Origin: Ferruginibacter sp.
GTDB taxonomy: Bacteria > Bacteroidota > Bacteroidia > Chitinophagales > Chitinophagaceae
Length of the DNA: 37,989 bases
Direction: 5' to 3'
NCBI GenBank assembly: GCA_014379625.1
Contig: JACMLJ010000054.1
Span: forward strand, 1 to 37,989
Within the stretch, counting starts at the first letter, position 1. The number at the start of each line of letters is the position of its first letter. The translations under genes were made by a program, and so were the position numbers. Below are positions 26,772 through 34,652 of this stretch, one piece after another. The notes under the pieces are model-generated. The model did not search any database and was not told the DNA's origin. It saw only the letters and a program-made list of their open reading frames with translations.

Positions 26772-26779
26772 CAAAGAGA
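26772..26779 (-). promoter_or_regulatory. -7 element of the TonB receptor operon
   Basis: TCTCTTTG differs from TAnnTTTG only at the second base. The predicted leader is about 12 nt to the ATG at 26756. There is no TTG -33 element; the repeat array takes that place. Confidence 0.6.
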
Positions 26780-26786
26780 CTTATTC

Positions 26787-26886
26787 AATGTTACGGCAAT
26801 GTCAATCGAATGTTACGGAAATGTTATGCAATTGTAACCGGAACGTTACGTAATTGTTAAGGCAATATTAATACAGTATTAAGGCA
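26787..26886 (-). promoter_or_regulatory. Nine-unit 11-bp repeat array (Pho-box-like)
   Basis: Plus-strand cores at exact 11-bp steps are GTTA 26790, GTCA 26801, GTTA 26812, GTTA 26823, GTAA 26834, GTTA 26845, GTTA 26856, ATTA 26867 and ATTA 26878. Several are followed by CGG or CGT. In the direction of the gene they read TAAC/TGAC, most often continued as TAACATT. One-helical-turn direct repeats of this kind are the known binding pattern of PhoB (TGTCA units in E. coli) and PhoP (TTAACA units in Bacillus). The unit nearest the gene ends 15 bp before the TTTG of the -7 box. Units decay away from the promoter. Confidence 0.8.
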
Positions 26887-26971
26887 GCTTGAATGAAGTG
26901 ATCAGGAAAGTAGATATATGCCCCTAATCCTCTGGTGTACTCTTTTCTAAATACTACAGTTCCAGGATCCG

Positions 26972-28141
26972 TCAAAGATCGGTTCTTTTGGTACCTGCGT
27001 ATAATTCATATGCCAACAAGCGGCAATCTATTTTACCTGTATAAAATTCAATCCTTTTTTTTGGCTTTAACCCGATTTTTTTTGCCAGCTCAAGGTTGCC
27101 GGTAAAAATATAACCAGTATACCCTTTGCATTGCTTTTTCATGAAATCACCGATCCTGCCATAGGTAATTTCCAGTTCAGCAACTTCACCCATACGGTCG
27201 CCATATTCAGGATTAAAATAAATGATACCAGGCGGGGTTGCGGGAATGGTAGTCATTTCAAAATCACCAACTTCAAATTGAATCAGGTCTGCTACGCCCG
27301 CCGCGCCGGCATTGATCTTTGAAATGTTGATCGCATCATTGCTGATATCTGATGCAATAATGGTTAAGCCCGGTACAGTAGTAACTTTTTCCGCCAATTG
27401 TTCACGTTCCTGTTCATACATTTCCATGCCGAAACCCAGGAGGTGCATGAATGCATAATTGTTCCTGTACAACCCCGGCCGGCGGTTGGTAGCTAACATT
27501 GCGGCCTCAATGGCCAGGGTCGCGGAGCCGCACATCGGGTTGATAAAAGGGCTCTCTCTATCCCAATTTGTGGCTAATAAAGTAGCTGCTGCCAAAGCCT
27601 CCAGCATCGGAGCCTTACCCGGAATCTTCCGGTAACCATGTTTTGATAAAGTTTCACCCGATGTATCAATAAATATCTCCACAAGGTCTTCCTTCCAGTA
27701 CAAATGGATCACGGTTTTATCAAGCTGGGACCCTGAATTGGGACGCTGACCCGTGCGGTTTCTAAACCGGTCTACAATAGCATCTTTTACTTTTACATTG
27801 GCAAACAGGGAATTGTTGATGGTTTCATTATCCACATTGCTGGTGACAGAAAAATACCCATCAGCGGCAATAATATCTTCCCATTCAACATCCATTAATA
27901 TTTTGTACAGGTCATCGGCATGGCGGGCCGTAAATTCGTTGAGCGAAAATAATACCTGGCTGGCGCAACGAAGGTTTACGTTCAGTTTAATACAATCTTC
28001 CATTGTTCCGGTTAATTCAACGCCTGTTTTAAAAATACGAACGGGTGTAAAACCCAGTTCCATAACTTCTTGCTGAAGGAAGGGCGATAACCGGTTGCTA
28101 CAGGTAATTATTATCCTGCTGGTAATGTTGAAAATCTGCAT
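26972..28141 (-). CDS. THUMP-domain RNA methyltransferase
   Basis: This 389-residue class I SAM-dependent methyltransferase is related to RlmL/YcbY and Trm14, which make N2-methylguanosine in rRNA or tRNA. The N-terminal ferredoxin-like and THUMP part (about 1-155) binds RNA. The catalytic part has NPMCGSATLAIEAA (SAM site, about 190) and FNPEYGDRMGE (about 300). The usual NPPY motif reads NPEY here; since the Asn, first Pro and Tyr are kept, it should still be active. The frame extends seven codons upstream to a TTG, but a full -7 box, TATTTTTG (28157-28150), lies in that part, so the ATG at 28141 is the start. Substrate specificity cannot be assigned. Confidence 0.9.
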   Translation of the reverse strand: MQIFNITSRIIITCSNRLSPFLQQEVMELGFTPVRIFKTGVELTGTMEDCIKLNVNLRCASQVLFSLNEFTARHADDLYKILMDVEWEDIIAADGYFSVTSNVDNETINNSLFANVKVKDAIVDRFRNRTGQRPNSGSQLDKTVIHLYWKEDLVEIFIDTSGETLSKHGYRKIPGKAPMLEALAAATLLATNWDRESPFINPMCGSATLAIEAAMLATNRRPGLYRNNYAFMHLLGFGMEMYEQEREQLAEKVTTVPGLTIIASDISNDAINISKINAGAAGVADLIQFEVGDFEMTTIPATPPGIIYFNPEYGDRMGEVAELEITYGRIGDFMKKQCKGYTGYIFTGNLELAKKIGLKPKKRIEFYTGKIDCRLLAYELYAGTKRTDL

Positions 28142-28149
28142 GTTAATTG

Positions 28150-28157
28150 CAAAAATA
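28150..28157 (-). promoter_or_regulatory. -7 element of the methyltransferase gene
   Basis: TATTTTTG on the minus strand is a full TAnnTTTG match, giving a leader of only about 5 nt before the ATG at 28141. No TTG -33 partner is seen at normal spacing. Confidence 0.45.
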
Positions 28158-28201
28158 GGCAATCAAAATGGGTTAACGATTGCAGGTTAGCATACGGGTG
28201 T

Positions 28202-28304
28202 ATTTAAAATTGTCGCTCCTGATTTCGGTTGGAGGGGACACCAACTGATGCTGGGCCGTGGTTTGTGTCCTCACAAACCACTGGCTACTGCGACAATTTT
28301 AAAT
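28202..28304. repeat. Three-stem structured intergenic element
   Basis: The 103-bp element is closed by a 15-bp perfect inverted repeat (28202-28216 with 28290-28304). Inside are two hairpins. One is a 7-bp stem, CGGTTGG/CCAACTG (28226-28232 with 28241-28247, one wobble). The other is a 10-bp perfect stem, GTGGTTTGTG/CACAAACCAC (28258-28267 with 28272-28281), with loop TCCT. GGACAC near the first hairpin can pair with GTGTCC at the second. There is no T run, so it is not a terminator. It lies between divergent genes. It could be a small non-autonomous mobile or REP-like element, or a structured RNA in the leader of the NYN gene. Confidence 0.65.
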
Positions 28305-28410
28305 GCAGATGAGCATACCTTATCCAAAAAACTGCATCGTTTTTTACCGGTATGCTCCATAAAAAGATTTGCGCAAAAAGGGGGGTGCCAAAAAAGAATT
28401 ATCTTGTGTT

Positions 28411-29190
28411 ATGGATTTTCAAAAAGATATAAGACTGGCTGTTTTAATAGATGCCGACAATGTGCCCTACAGCAATGTAAAAGGTGTAATGGAAGAGATC
28501 GCCAAATATGGCACTCCTACCTTTAAAAGAATCTATGGCGACTGGACAAGGCCTACGGTATCGGGCTGGAAAAATGTGTTGCTGGAAAATGCGATCACGC
28601 CCATTCAGCAATATAGTTATACGCAGGGCAAAAACTCCAGCGACAGCGCCCTCATCATTGACGCGATGGATATTTTATACTCCGGGAAAGTAGATGGGTT
28701 CTGCATTATTTCGAGCGACAGCGATTTTACAAGGCTGGCCACCCGACTTAGAGAAGCAGGCATGAAGGTATTTGGCATCGGGCAAAAGAAAACACCCAAT
28801 CCTTTTATAGTGGCATGCGATAAATTTATTTACATGGAAATTATAGCCATGCCCGAAACAGTGGAAAATATATCGGCCAAAACCAGGACAAAAACAAAAA
28901 CAACACACCATGTGCCTGCCCCTGTTTCTTTTGATAAACTGAATAAGGAAACCCTTCATTTAATTGCTACCACAATCGATGACCTGGGTGATGAAAACGG
29001 CTGGGCTTTTTTAGGCGAAGTGGGCAGCCTCTTACTGAAAAAGCAGCCCAATTTCGATCCCAGGAATTATGGATTTTCAAAGCTAACCCCCCTTGTGGTA
29101 TCCATACCACAGTTTGAAATTGATAAACGCGATAAGGGCGGCACCAAGCTGGTATATATAAGAAATAAGGAGTTTTCGAATTTGCAATGA
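28411..29190 (+). CDS. NYN-domain ribonuclease-like protein with LOTUS/OST-HTH domain
   Basis: This 259-residue protein has a LabA/DUF88-type NYN domain (1-145), a PIN-like fold with metal-binding acidic residues in LIDADNVPYSNV (Asp14, Asp16), SDSALIIDAMDI and ISSDSDFTRLATRLREAG. After a basic, Thr/Lys-rich linker (KTRTKTKTTHH), the C-terminal 70 residues (from about 190) match an OST-HTH/LOTUS domain (DENGWAFLGEVGSLLLKKQPNFDPRNYGFSKLTPLV), which binds RNA. The domain pair points to an RNA-processing or RNA-silencing nuclease. The start is the ATG at 28411; a TTG 14 codons upstream gives a lysine-rich extension without support. The gene is alone and convergent with rmlD. Confidence 0.9.
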   Translation: MDFQKDIRLAVLIDADNVPYSNVKGVMEEIAKYGTPTFKRIYGDWTRPTVSGWKNVLLENAITPIQQYSYTQGKNSSDSALIIDAMDILYSGKVDGFCIISSDSDFTRLATRLREAGMKVFGIGQKKTPNPFIVACDKFIYMEIIAMPETVENISAKTRTKTKTTHHVPAPVSFDKLNKETLHLIATTIDDLGDENGWAFLGEVGSLLLKKQPNFDPRNYGFSKLTPLVVSIPQFEIDKRDKGGTKLVYIRNKEFSNLQ

Positions 29191-29275
29191 GGATGGTGAA
29201 TGGTGAATAGTGAAACGCGGAGAATTGTGAATGGCCAATAATTCATTAGTTCTTGCCTTTGCCTATTGCCTATTC
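29191..29275. repeat. Low-complexity repeat words between convergent genes
   Basis: Words such as ATGGTGAATGGTGAATAGTGAA, AATTGTGAATGGCCA (exact copy at 4849-4863) and TTGCCTTTGCCTATTGCC fill the gap between the NYN gene and rmlD. They have the same composition as the repeats at 4829, 10796 and 31812. No terminator hairpin was found here. Confidence 0.55.
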
Positions 29276-30173
29276 AGCTTCCCAGCAATATTTTCAAGCA
29301 TTTTTCCAGGCTTTCCTTCCATTCCGGGATAGCCGGATTAAATGTTTGTTCAATTTTTGTGCAGTCCATCACTGAATACTGTGGCCGTTTTGCGGGTGTG
29401 GGATATTGCGCCGCCGGTATCGGGTTAACGATACATTTACTATGGGATAGTTCTTTTATCGCTAACGCAAATTCGTACCAGGTGATATTGCCTTTATTGG
29501 AATAATTAAAAATCTTGGAGGATTGCAACGGGTCGTTCGATATTTTGGAGGTTGGCTGCAAGCGGATTATGATATGCATGATAGCTGAGGCCAGGTCGGC
29601 CGCATAGGTTGGACAACCCTGCTGATTACTTACCACATTGATACCCTCCCTGTCGCCCATTAAACGCAACATCGTTTTTACAAAATTATTGCCAAAGGAA
29701 GAATACACCCATGATGTGCGGATGATAATGGATTGGGGGTTATTTTCGAATGCCAACAGTTCGCCTTTCAATTTTGAAGCGCCATATAAATTGACCGGGC
29801 TTACCGGATCGTCTTCGAGGTAAGGTCTTGTAGCGGTACCGTCAAATACATAATCCGTTGAAATATGTATGAATTGTGTGTTGTTTCCTTTACAGATCTT
29901 GGCTAAATTACCCACCGCTGTTGCATTGATGAGCATAGCCTTTTCGGGTTCGCTTTCTGCTTTATCCACCGCGGTGTAGGCGGCGCAGTTAACACAGTAA
30001 TCAATGGAGCGGCCCGCAAAATATTTTTTTACCGCTTCTATATCATCAATGGCCAGTGCTTCTTTTGTAACAAACAAAAAATCGTACTTAGCAAATGCAG
30101 ATGCAATCACCTGCATTTCGTTACCCAACTGGCCATTGGCGCCGGTTACTAAGATCGTTTTTTTTCCTTCCAT
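29274..30173 (-). CDS. rmlD: dTDP-4-dehydrorhamnose reductase
   Basis: This 299-residue short-chain dehydrogenase reduces dTDP-4-keto-L-rhamnose to dTDP-L-rhamnose with NAD(P)H, the last step of the pathway. It shows the nucleotide-binding GANGQLG (11-17), HISTDYVFDG with the catalytic Thr/Asp region, and the YGASKLKGE motif (Tyr and Lys of the active site, near 133-137). Length is normal. It is the last gene of the nucleotide-sugar run, 11 bp after rmlC. The genes for the first two steps, rmlA and rmlB, are not in the window, so they must be elsewhere. Confidence 0.95.
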   Translation of the reverse strand: MEGKKTILVTGANGQLGNEMQVIASAFAKYDFLFVTKEALAIDDIEAVKKYFAGRSIDYCVNCAAYTAVDKAESEPEKAMLINATAVGNLAKICKGNNTQFIHISTDYVFDGTATRPYLEDDPVSPVNLYGASKLKGELLAFENNPQSIIIRTSWVYSSFGNNFVKTMLRLMGDREGINVVSNQQGCPTYAADLASAIMHIIIRLQPTSKISNDPLQSSKIFNYSNKGNITWYEFALAIKELSHSKCIVNPIPAAQYPTPAKRPQYSVMDCTKIEQTFNPAIPEWKESLEKCLKILLGS

Positions 30174-30184
30174 CAGTAATATGG

Positions 30185-30739
30185 TTAAAAAATGAAATTA
30201 CCGGCACAATTATCTATACCCGGATGAAGGAGGTCTTTTTCGGCAACGACTGCATCAGCGGCAGGTATCCGCCAATCAATAGCGAGCGCCGGATCATTGT
30301 ATAATAAACCACCTTCACTTTGTTTATTATAAAATTCATCACATTTATACATTACCTCCGCGGTTTCACTTAATACAGAATACCCGTGTGCAAAGCCCTT
30401 TGGAACCAATAATTGCTTCTTGTTTTCTGCTGTCAATTCAATCGTATACACTTGTCCGTAAGTAGGGGAACCCTTCCTGATATCCACCGCTACGTCAAGG
30501 ATACTACCACTTAACACCCGTATCAATTTAGTTTGGGCGTAGGGCGCCAGTTGAAAATGTAATCCACGAATTACACCATAGGTCGATCTTGCCTGGTTGT
30601 CCTGCACATATTTTATATCAACGCCTTCGGTTAAAAATATCTTTTCGTTATAACTTTCAAAAAAATAGCCACGGCTGTCTTCAAATACTGCTGGCTCAAA
30701 AACAAGCAAATCGCGAAAATCTGTTTTTATAATTGCCAT
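30185..30739 (-). CDS. rmlC: dTDP-4-dehydrorhamnose 3,5-epimerase
   Basis: This 184-residue cupin enzyme epimerises C3 and C5 of dTDP-4-keto-6-deoxyglucose. Diagnostic parts are EDSRGYFFESYNE, the catalytic histidine in VIRGLHFQ, the DVAVDIRKGSPTYGQ strand and LLVPKGFAHGYSVLSE, where Tyr and His are conserved. Length matches the family. It is followed directly by rmlD and preceded by a 78-bp AT-rich gap after the wbpP-like gene, which may hold a weak internal promoter. Confidence 0.95.
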   Translation of the reverse strand: MAIIKTDFRDLLVFEPAVFEDSRGYFFESYNEKIFLTEGVDIKYVQDNQARSTYGVIRGLHFQLAPYAQTKLIRVLSGSILDVAVDIRKGSPTYGQVYTIELTAENKKQLLVPKGFAHGYSVLSETAEVMYKCDEFYNKQSEGGLLYNDPALAIDWRIPAADAVVAEKDLLHPGIDNCAGNFIF

Positions 30740-30817
30740 GTTAATTTAATTGATAATTTATTATTTAATAATTTTTCCGGCGGTAATATAGCCTATATTT
30801 TTATAACAAATCAGTCA

Positions 30818-31816
30818 TCATGCATTTGAATACATTTTTTTAAAGAACTCAATGGTGTCTGTTAATCCAACCTCAAATTTCATTGTCGGCTCGTAGCCCA
30901 ATAATTTTCTGGCAAGCGAAATGTCAGCGAGTGAGTTCCTGATATCCCCTTGCCTTGGTTCGCGGTAGGTAGCTTCAAAATCGCTTTGTAAATATTCTTT
31001 ACAAATCTTGTATAAATAATTAACGGAAAAATTTTCGCCAACAGCTACATTATAGACTTTATTAACAGCATCTGCATTTTCGGTCAACATGCCCTTGATG
31101 TTTATTTGAACAGCATTGTCTACAAACGTAAAATCCCTTGTTTGCTCACCATCACCGTTGATATAGGCAGGTGTTTGTTTCATGATGGCTTTAACAAATA
31201 AAGGAATAACAGCGGCATAGGCGCCATCGGGGTCCTGGCGTGGACCAAAAATGTTAAAATAACGAAAGCCCAATAGTTTTATTCCGTATACCTCCGCGAA
31301 TACCTGTGCGTACAATTCATTTGTTTTTTTGGTAACAGCGTAAGGAGAGAGACAATTTCCTACCCTGCTTTCCATTTTGGGAAGTGTTGGTTCATCCCCA
31401 TAAACTGATGAAGATGACGCGTAAACGAATTGTGTAATATTATTATCTACCGAAGCTTTCAACATATTGACAAAGCCGCCAACATTTACTTCATTAAAAT
31501 ACAAAGGCTCTTTAATAGAACGGGGCACAGAACCCAATGCCGCCTGGTGACTTACATAGTTGATATCTTTACAGGCCTGCTGACAAGTATCCGAATTTCT
31601 TATATCCCCTTCTACAAATTCAAATGCAGGGTAGCCACGAAGGACTGCGAGGTTTTTTTCAAAACCGTTTACCATATTGTCCAGTACCCTCACTTTGGCA
31701 GCGCCATTTTTTAAAAGGTATTCAGCAATATGACCGCCAATAAACCCGGCTCCCCCGGTTATTAAGAAGCTATCCCGGGAAATGTCTTTTGTATGGAAAG
31801 TTGGGTGACTGGTCAA
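30818..31816 (-). CDS. wbpP: UDP-N-acetylglucosamine 4-epimerase, WbpP/TviC type
   Basis: This 332-residue extended short-chain dehydrogenase has the Rossmann motif GGAGFIGGH (21-29), SSSSVYGDEP and the catalytic pair Tyr159-Lys163 (YAVTK). The stretch QAALGSVPRSIKEP and the segment RYFNIFGPRQDPDGAYAAVIPLF are typical of WbpP-like epimerases. These interconvert UDP-GlcNAc and UDP-GalNAc, often also the uronic-acid forms. The neighbour wbpO-like dehydrogenase fits a WbpP-WbpO pair that makes UDP-GalNAcA. Preference for acetylated sugars is inferred from resemblance and context; a UDP-glucose 4-epimerase role is the alternative. Confidence 0.85.
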   Translation of the reverse strand: MTSHPTFHTKDISRDSFLITGGAGFIGGHIAEYLLKNGAAKVRVLDNMVNGFEKNLAVLRGYPAFEFVEGDIRNSDTCQQACKDINYVSHQAALGSVPRSIKEPLYFNEVNVGGFVNMLKASVDNNITQFVYASSSSVYGDEPTLPKMESRVGNCLSPYAVTKKTNELYAQVFAEVYGIKLLGFRYFNIFGPRQDPDGAYAAVIPLFVKAIMKQTPAYINGDGEQTRDFTFVDNAVQINIKGMLTENADAVNKVYNVAVGENFSVNYLYKICKEYLQSDFEATYREPRQGDIRNSLADISLARKLLGYEPTMKFEVGLTDTIEFFKKMYSNA

Positions 31817-31840
31817 TGGTCAATGGTGAATGGTGAAAAA
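31812..31840. repeat. TGGTCAATGG/TGAATGG tandem words
   Basis: Tandem, slightly varying 7-mers (TGGTCAA, TGGTGAA) cover the start-side edge of the wbpP-like gene and the gap before it. The same words occur at 29197-29215. Confidence 0.5.
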
Positions 31841-31975
31841 TCGAACTATCAAACCAAAACGGATAAATCTTTATTGCATACTAAGTAAACTTCTATACCG
31901 CTTTGTATCTTATCGCGTACATTTTCATATTACTTCATTTTTAAAACTGTTTCACCAACAACCTGCCCGCCATAA

Positions 31976-32045
31976 TTTTCACATTTTCACATTTTCCAAT
32001 TAGCACACATTAGCACATTAGCAGATTAGCTAATTAGCAAATTAA
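31976..32045. repeat. TTTTCACA and TTAGCACA word array
   Basis: Three TTTTCACA-type units are followed by six TTAGCA-type units at irregular 7-11 bp spacing, ending at the wbpO-like stop codon. The first part is the reverse complement of the ATGTGAAA array at 2588. Unit spacing is irregular and there are no unique spacers, so this is not CRISPR. The 230-bp gap holding it (31817-32045) has no gene. Confidence 0.6.
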
Positions 32046-33338
32046 CTATAGACTCCAATATTCCCGGCTGCTTATTTTACCCCGAAAAGTACCTTTCAGA
32101 TCAGCAATTACCGCCGTTGGTTTTGTAATGCCTGCAAAGTAAGCGTCATTTAAATTCCTGTAACTGCTATGTGGAACGGTGACAAGCACTGCGTCATAAT
32201 CCGCGGCAAGTTGCGGGGTAAGTGAAAATCCGTATTCCCGTTGTAGTTCATCACTATCGGCACAAGGATCTGTTATGTCTACATTCAATGAAAAAGATTT
32301 CAATTCTTTTATTACATCCGCTACTTTACTGTTGCGGATATCACACACATTTTCTTTAAAAGTGACCCCCATCACCAGTACCTTTGCGTCCTTTACATTG
32401 CCATTATGCTGAATGATATGCTGCAGTAGTTTTTTTGCCACATAGCCGGCCATACCATCATTAATTACCCTGCCCGCCAAAATAACCTGGCTATCATAGC
32501 CCAGTTCCCTTGATTTATAAGTAAGATAATAAGGATCCACACCAATACAATGGCCGCCGACGAGGCCTGGCTGAAATTTTAAAAAATTCCATTTTGTACC
32601 AGCGGCTTCCAACACTTCATAGGTATTGATCCCCATGCGGTCGAAAATTATAGAGAGTTCATTCATGAGCGCGATGTTCAGGTCACGCTGCGTATTCTCG
32701 ATTATCTTTGCGGCTTCAGCAACTTTTATACTGGAGGCTTTATGGATACCGGCTGTTACTACCAACTCATATACTCTGGCGATCATATCTAAACTTTCCG
32801 CATCGCATCCACTTACTACTTTCACAATTTTGGACAGGGTATGTTCCTTATCACCCGGATTTATTCTTTCCGGTGAATAGCCGGTTTTAAAATTTATTAC
32901 ATTTTTTAACCCTGATAATTTTTCAATAACCGGCAAACAATCCTCCTCCGTGCAGCCCGGGTACACCGTGCTTTCGAACACTACATAATCTCCCTCCTTT
33001 ATAACCTTTCCAATTGTTTCGCTTGCTTTTAGTACCGGTTCCAGGTCGGGTGTATTGTGGTCATCAACCGGGGTAGGTACGGCCACAATAAAAAAGCCCG
33101 CCTGTTTTAAAACCTCCAGGTCACTGGTGAATGCTATATCACAGCCATCAAATGACGCCGGCCCCAGTTCCTTGGCCGGATCAATGTGGTTGCGCAACAT
33201 ATTTATACGACTGGCATTGATATCAAAACCAATCACTTTTATTTTTTTTGCGAATTCCAATGCAATGGGCAACCCTACATACCCTAATCCAATAACAGCT
33301 AGTTTTTTGTTTTTATTTAATAAATCCTGGTACATCAT
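32046..33338 (-). CDS. wbpO: UDP-N-acetyl-D-galactosamine/glucosamine 6-dehydrogenase, WbpO/TviB type
   Basis: This 430-residue UDP-sugar dehydrogenase performs two NAD-dependent oxidations of C6 to give a uronic acid. It has the N-terminal Rossmann motif VIGLGYVGLP, the TPVDDHNTPDL loop, the ESTVYPGCTEEDC segment typical of the WbpO/TviB branch, and the catalytic cysteine Cys264 in VGGHCIGVDPYYL. A C-terminal NAD/UDP domain follows (VMGVTFKENVCDIRNSK). It probably works with the wbpP-like epimerase next to it to supply UDP-GalNAcA for capsule or O-antigen. The start is set at the first of two neighbouring ATGs (33338, 33335). A GTG 18 bp upstream is less likely. Confidence 0.88.
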   Translation of the reverse strand: MMYQDLLNKNKKLAVIGLGYVGLPIALEFAKKIKVIGFDINASRINMLRNHIDPAKELGPASFDGCDIAFTSDLEVLKQAGFFIVAVPTPVDDHNTPDLEPVLKASETIGKVIKEGDYVVFESTVYPGCTEEDCLPVIEKLSGLKNVINFKTGYSPERINPGDKEHTLSKIVKVVSGCDAESLDMIARVYELVVTAGIHKASSIKVAEAAKIIENTQRDLNIALMNELSIIFDRMGINTYEVLEAAGTKWNFLKFQPGLVGGHCIGVDPYYLTYKSRELGYDSQVILAGRVINDGMAGYVAKKLLQHIIQHNGNVKDAKVLVMGVTFKENVCDIRNSKVADVIKELKSFSLNVDITDPCADSDELQREYGFSLTPQLAADYDAVLVTVPHSSYRNLNDAYFAGITKPTAVIADLKGTFRGKISSREYWSL

Positions 33339-33463
33339 ATAATTAATAAAAAACACATCTCTGATAAAAAATAGCGGGTGCGCCTACCCTTGAAGGACTT
33401 ATTGGATTATGCAGACTTTTGGTTGTTATAAAATCTTTACCTACGGTGGCTAATTGCTATTTA

Positions 33464-33549
33464 TTATTACTATGACAAATCCGCGGCAACCGGTTGGTTT
33501 GTTGCGGGTATCAACCGGCCCATACCACGACTGGCTACTATTTACAAAT
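33464..33549. repeat. Degenerate relative of the structured element
   Basis: CGGTTGG, then TCAACCGGCCC, then the exact 10-mer ACTGGCTACT (33530-33539) follow each other here as in the element at 28202-28304, but without the inner 10-bp hairpin. Imperfect direct repeats, ACTATGACAAAT and ACTATTTACAAAT, flank the segment, like a target-site duplication. It fills most of the gap between the uxs and wbpO-like genes. Relationship is by eye only. Confidence 0.3.
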
Positions 33550-33550
33550 G

Positions 33551-34543
33551 CTAAGCGCTTTTAGTGGCTTTGGCAAATTCTTTCGGTAATTTATATAGCT
33601 CTTCGGGTGGCAGGGATTTAAAATATTCATAAGTTATTTTTAATCCGTCCGCCCTGTTTACAGTTGGTTGCCAACCCAAAATTTCCTTAGCCTTCGTAAT
33701 ATCAGGCTGGCGTTGTTTTGGATCATCAGTGGGCAACGGCTTGTATATTATTTTTTGGGCGGTTCCCGTCAATTTTATTATTTCCTCCGCAAAATCCTTT
33801 AATGAAATTTCATCAGGATTACCAATGTTTACCGGCTGAGCATGATCGCTCAGTAACAGGCGGTAAATACCTTCCACGAGGTCGGCAACATAACAAAAAC
33901 TCCTTGTCTGGCTACCATCTCCAAATACGGTTAAATCTTCGCCGCGTAAAGCCTGGCCGATAAATGCGGGTAATGCACGGCCATCGTTTAACCGCATCCT
34001 TGGTCCATAGGTATTAAAAATCCGGATAATTCGGGTTTCCAACTGGTGAAAAGTATGATAGGCCATTGTGATGGCTTCCTGGAAACGTTTGGCTTCATCA
34101 TATACACCTCTTGGGCCTACAGGGTTTACATTGCCCCAGTACTCTTCATTTTGCGGATGCACTGCGGGATCGCCATACACTTCGCTGGTACTTGCTACCA
34201 ATATCCTCGCTTTTTTAGAGAGTGCCAGACCTAAACAATTGTGCGTTCCCAAAGAACCCACTTTTAAAGTTTGAATGGGAATCTTTAAATAATCGATCGG
34301 GCTGGCTGGTGAGGCGAAATGTAAAATATAATCAAGTTCACCCGGTATATGAATGAATTTGGAAACATCATGGTGGTAAAATTCAAACTCTTTTAATTTA
34401 AACAGGTGTTCGATATTTTTAAGGTCCCCTGTAATTAAGTTATCCATTCCAATTACATTGTATCCTTCTTTTATAAAACGGTCACACAGGTGAGACCCTA
34501 AAAATCCGGCTGCGCCTGTTATTAAAATCCTTTTAGTTGCCAT
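33551..34543 (-). CDS. uxs: UDP-glucuronate decarboxylase (UDP-xylose synthase)
   Basis: This 330-residue extended short-chain dehydrogenase makes UDP-xylose from UDP-glucuronic acid with tightly bound NAD. Motifs are [10 protein letters not shown] (10-19), [11 protein letters not shown] (typical of UXS), [10 protein letters not shown], and the catalytic Tyr148-Lys152 in [33 protein letters not shown] is also characteristic. The substrate is supplied by the ugd product from the gene just before it, 109 bp upstream in the same direction. This implies that xylose, or an amino sugar route starting from it, is part of the surface polysaccharide. Confidence 0.93.
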   Translation of the reverse strand: MATKRILITGAAGFLGSHLCDRFIKEGYNVIGMDNLITGDLKNIEHLFKLKEFEFYHHDVSKFIHIPGELDYILHFASPASPIDYLKIPIQTLKVGSLGTHNCLGLALSKKARILVASTSEVYGDPAVHPQNEEYWGNVNPVGPRGVYDEAKRFQEAITMAYHTFHQLETRIIRIFNTYGPRMRLNDGRALPAFIGQALRGEDLTVFGDGSQTRSFCYVADLVEGIYRLLLSDHAQPVNIGNPDEISLKDFAEEIIKLTGTAQKIIYKPLPTDDPKQRQPDITKAKEILGWQPTVNRADGLKITYEYFKSLPPEELYKLPKEFAKATKSA

Positions 34544-34652
34544 GTACTGTTATTTTTATGTCTGATCCTGATGTTGAAATTTTTGATGCCTGATTTTTCC
34601 TGCTGATGTATTGGTCTTTGCAATTGATCATCTTTGATTATACAATCATAGG

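Noticed and set aside
31976..32045. Repeated TTAGCACA words resembling a small CRISPR array
   Set aside because: Units are 6-9 bp, spacing is irregular and there are no unique spacers or cas genes.
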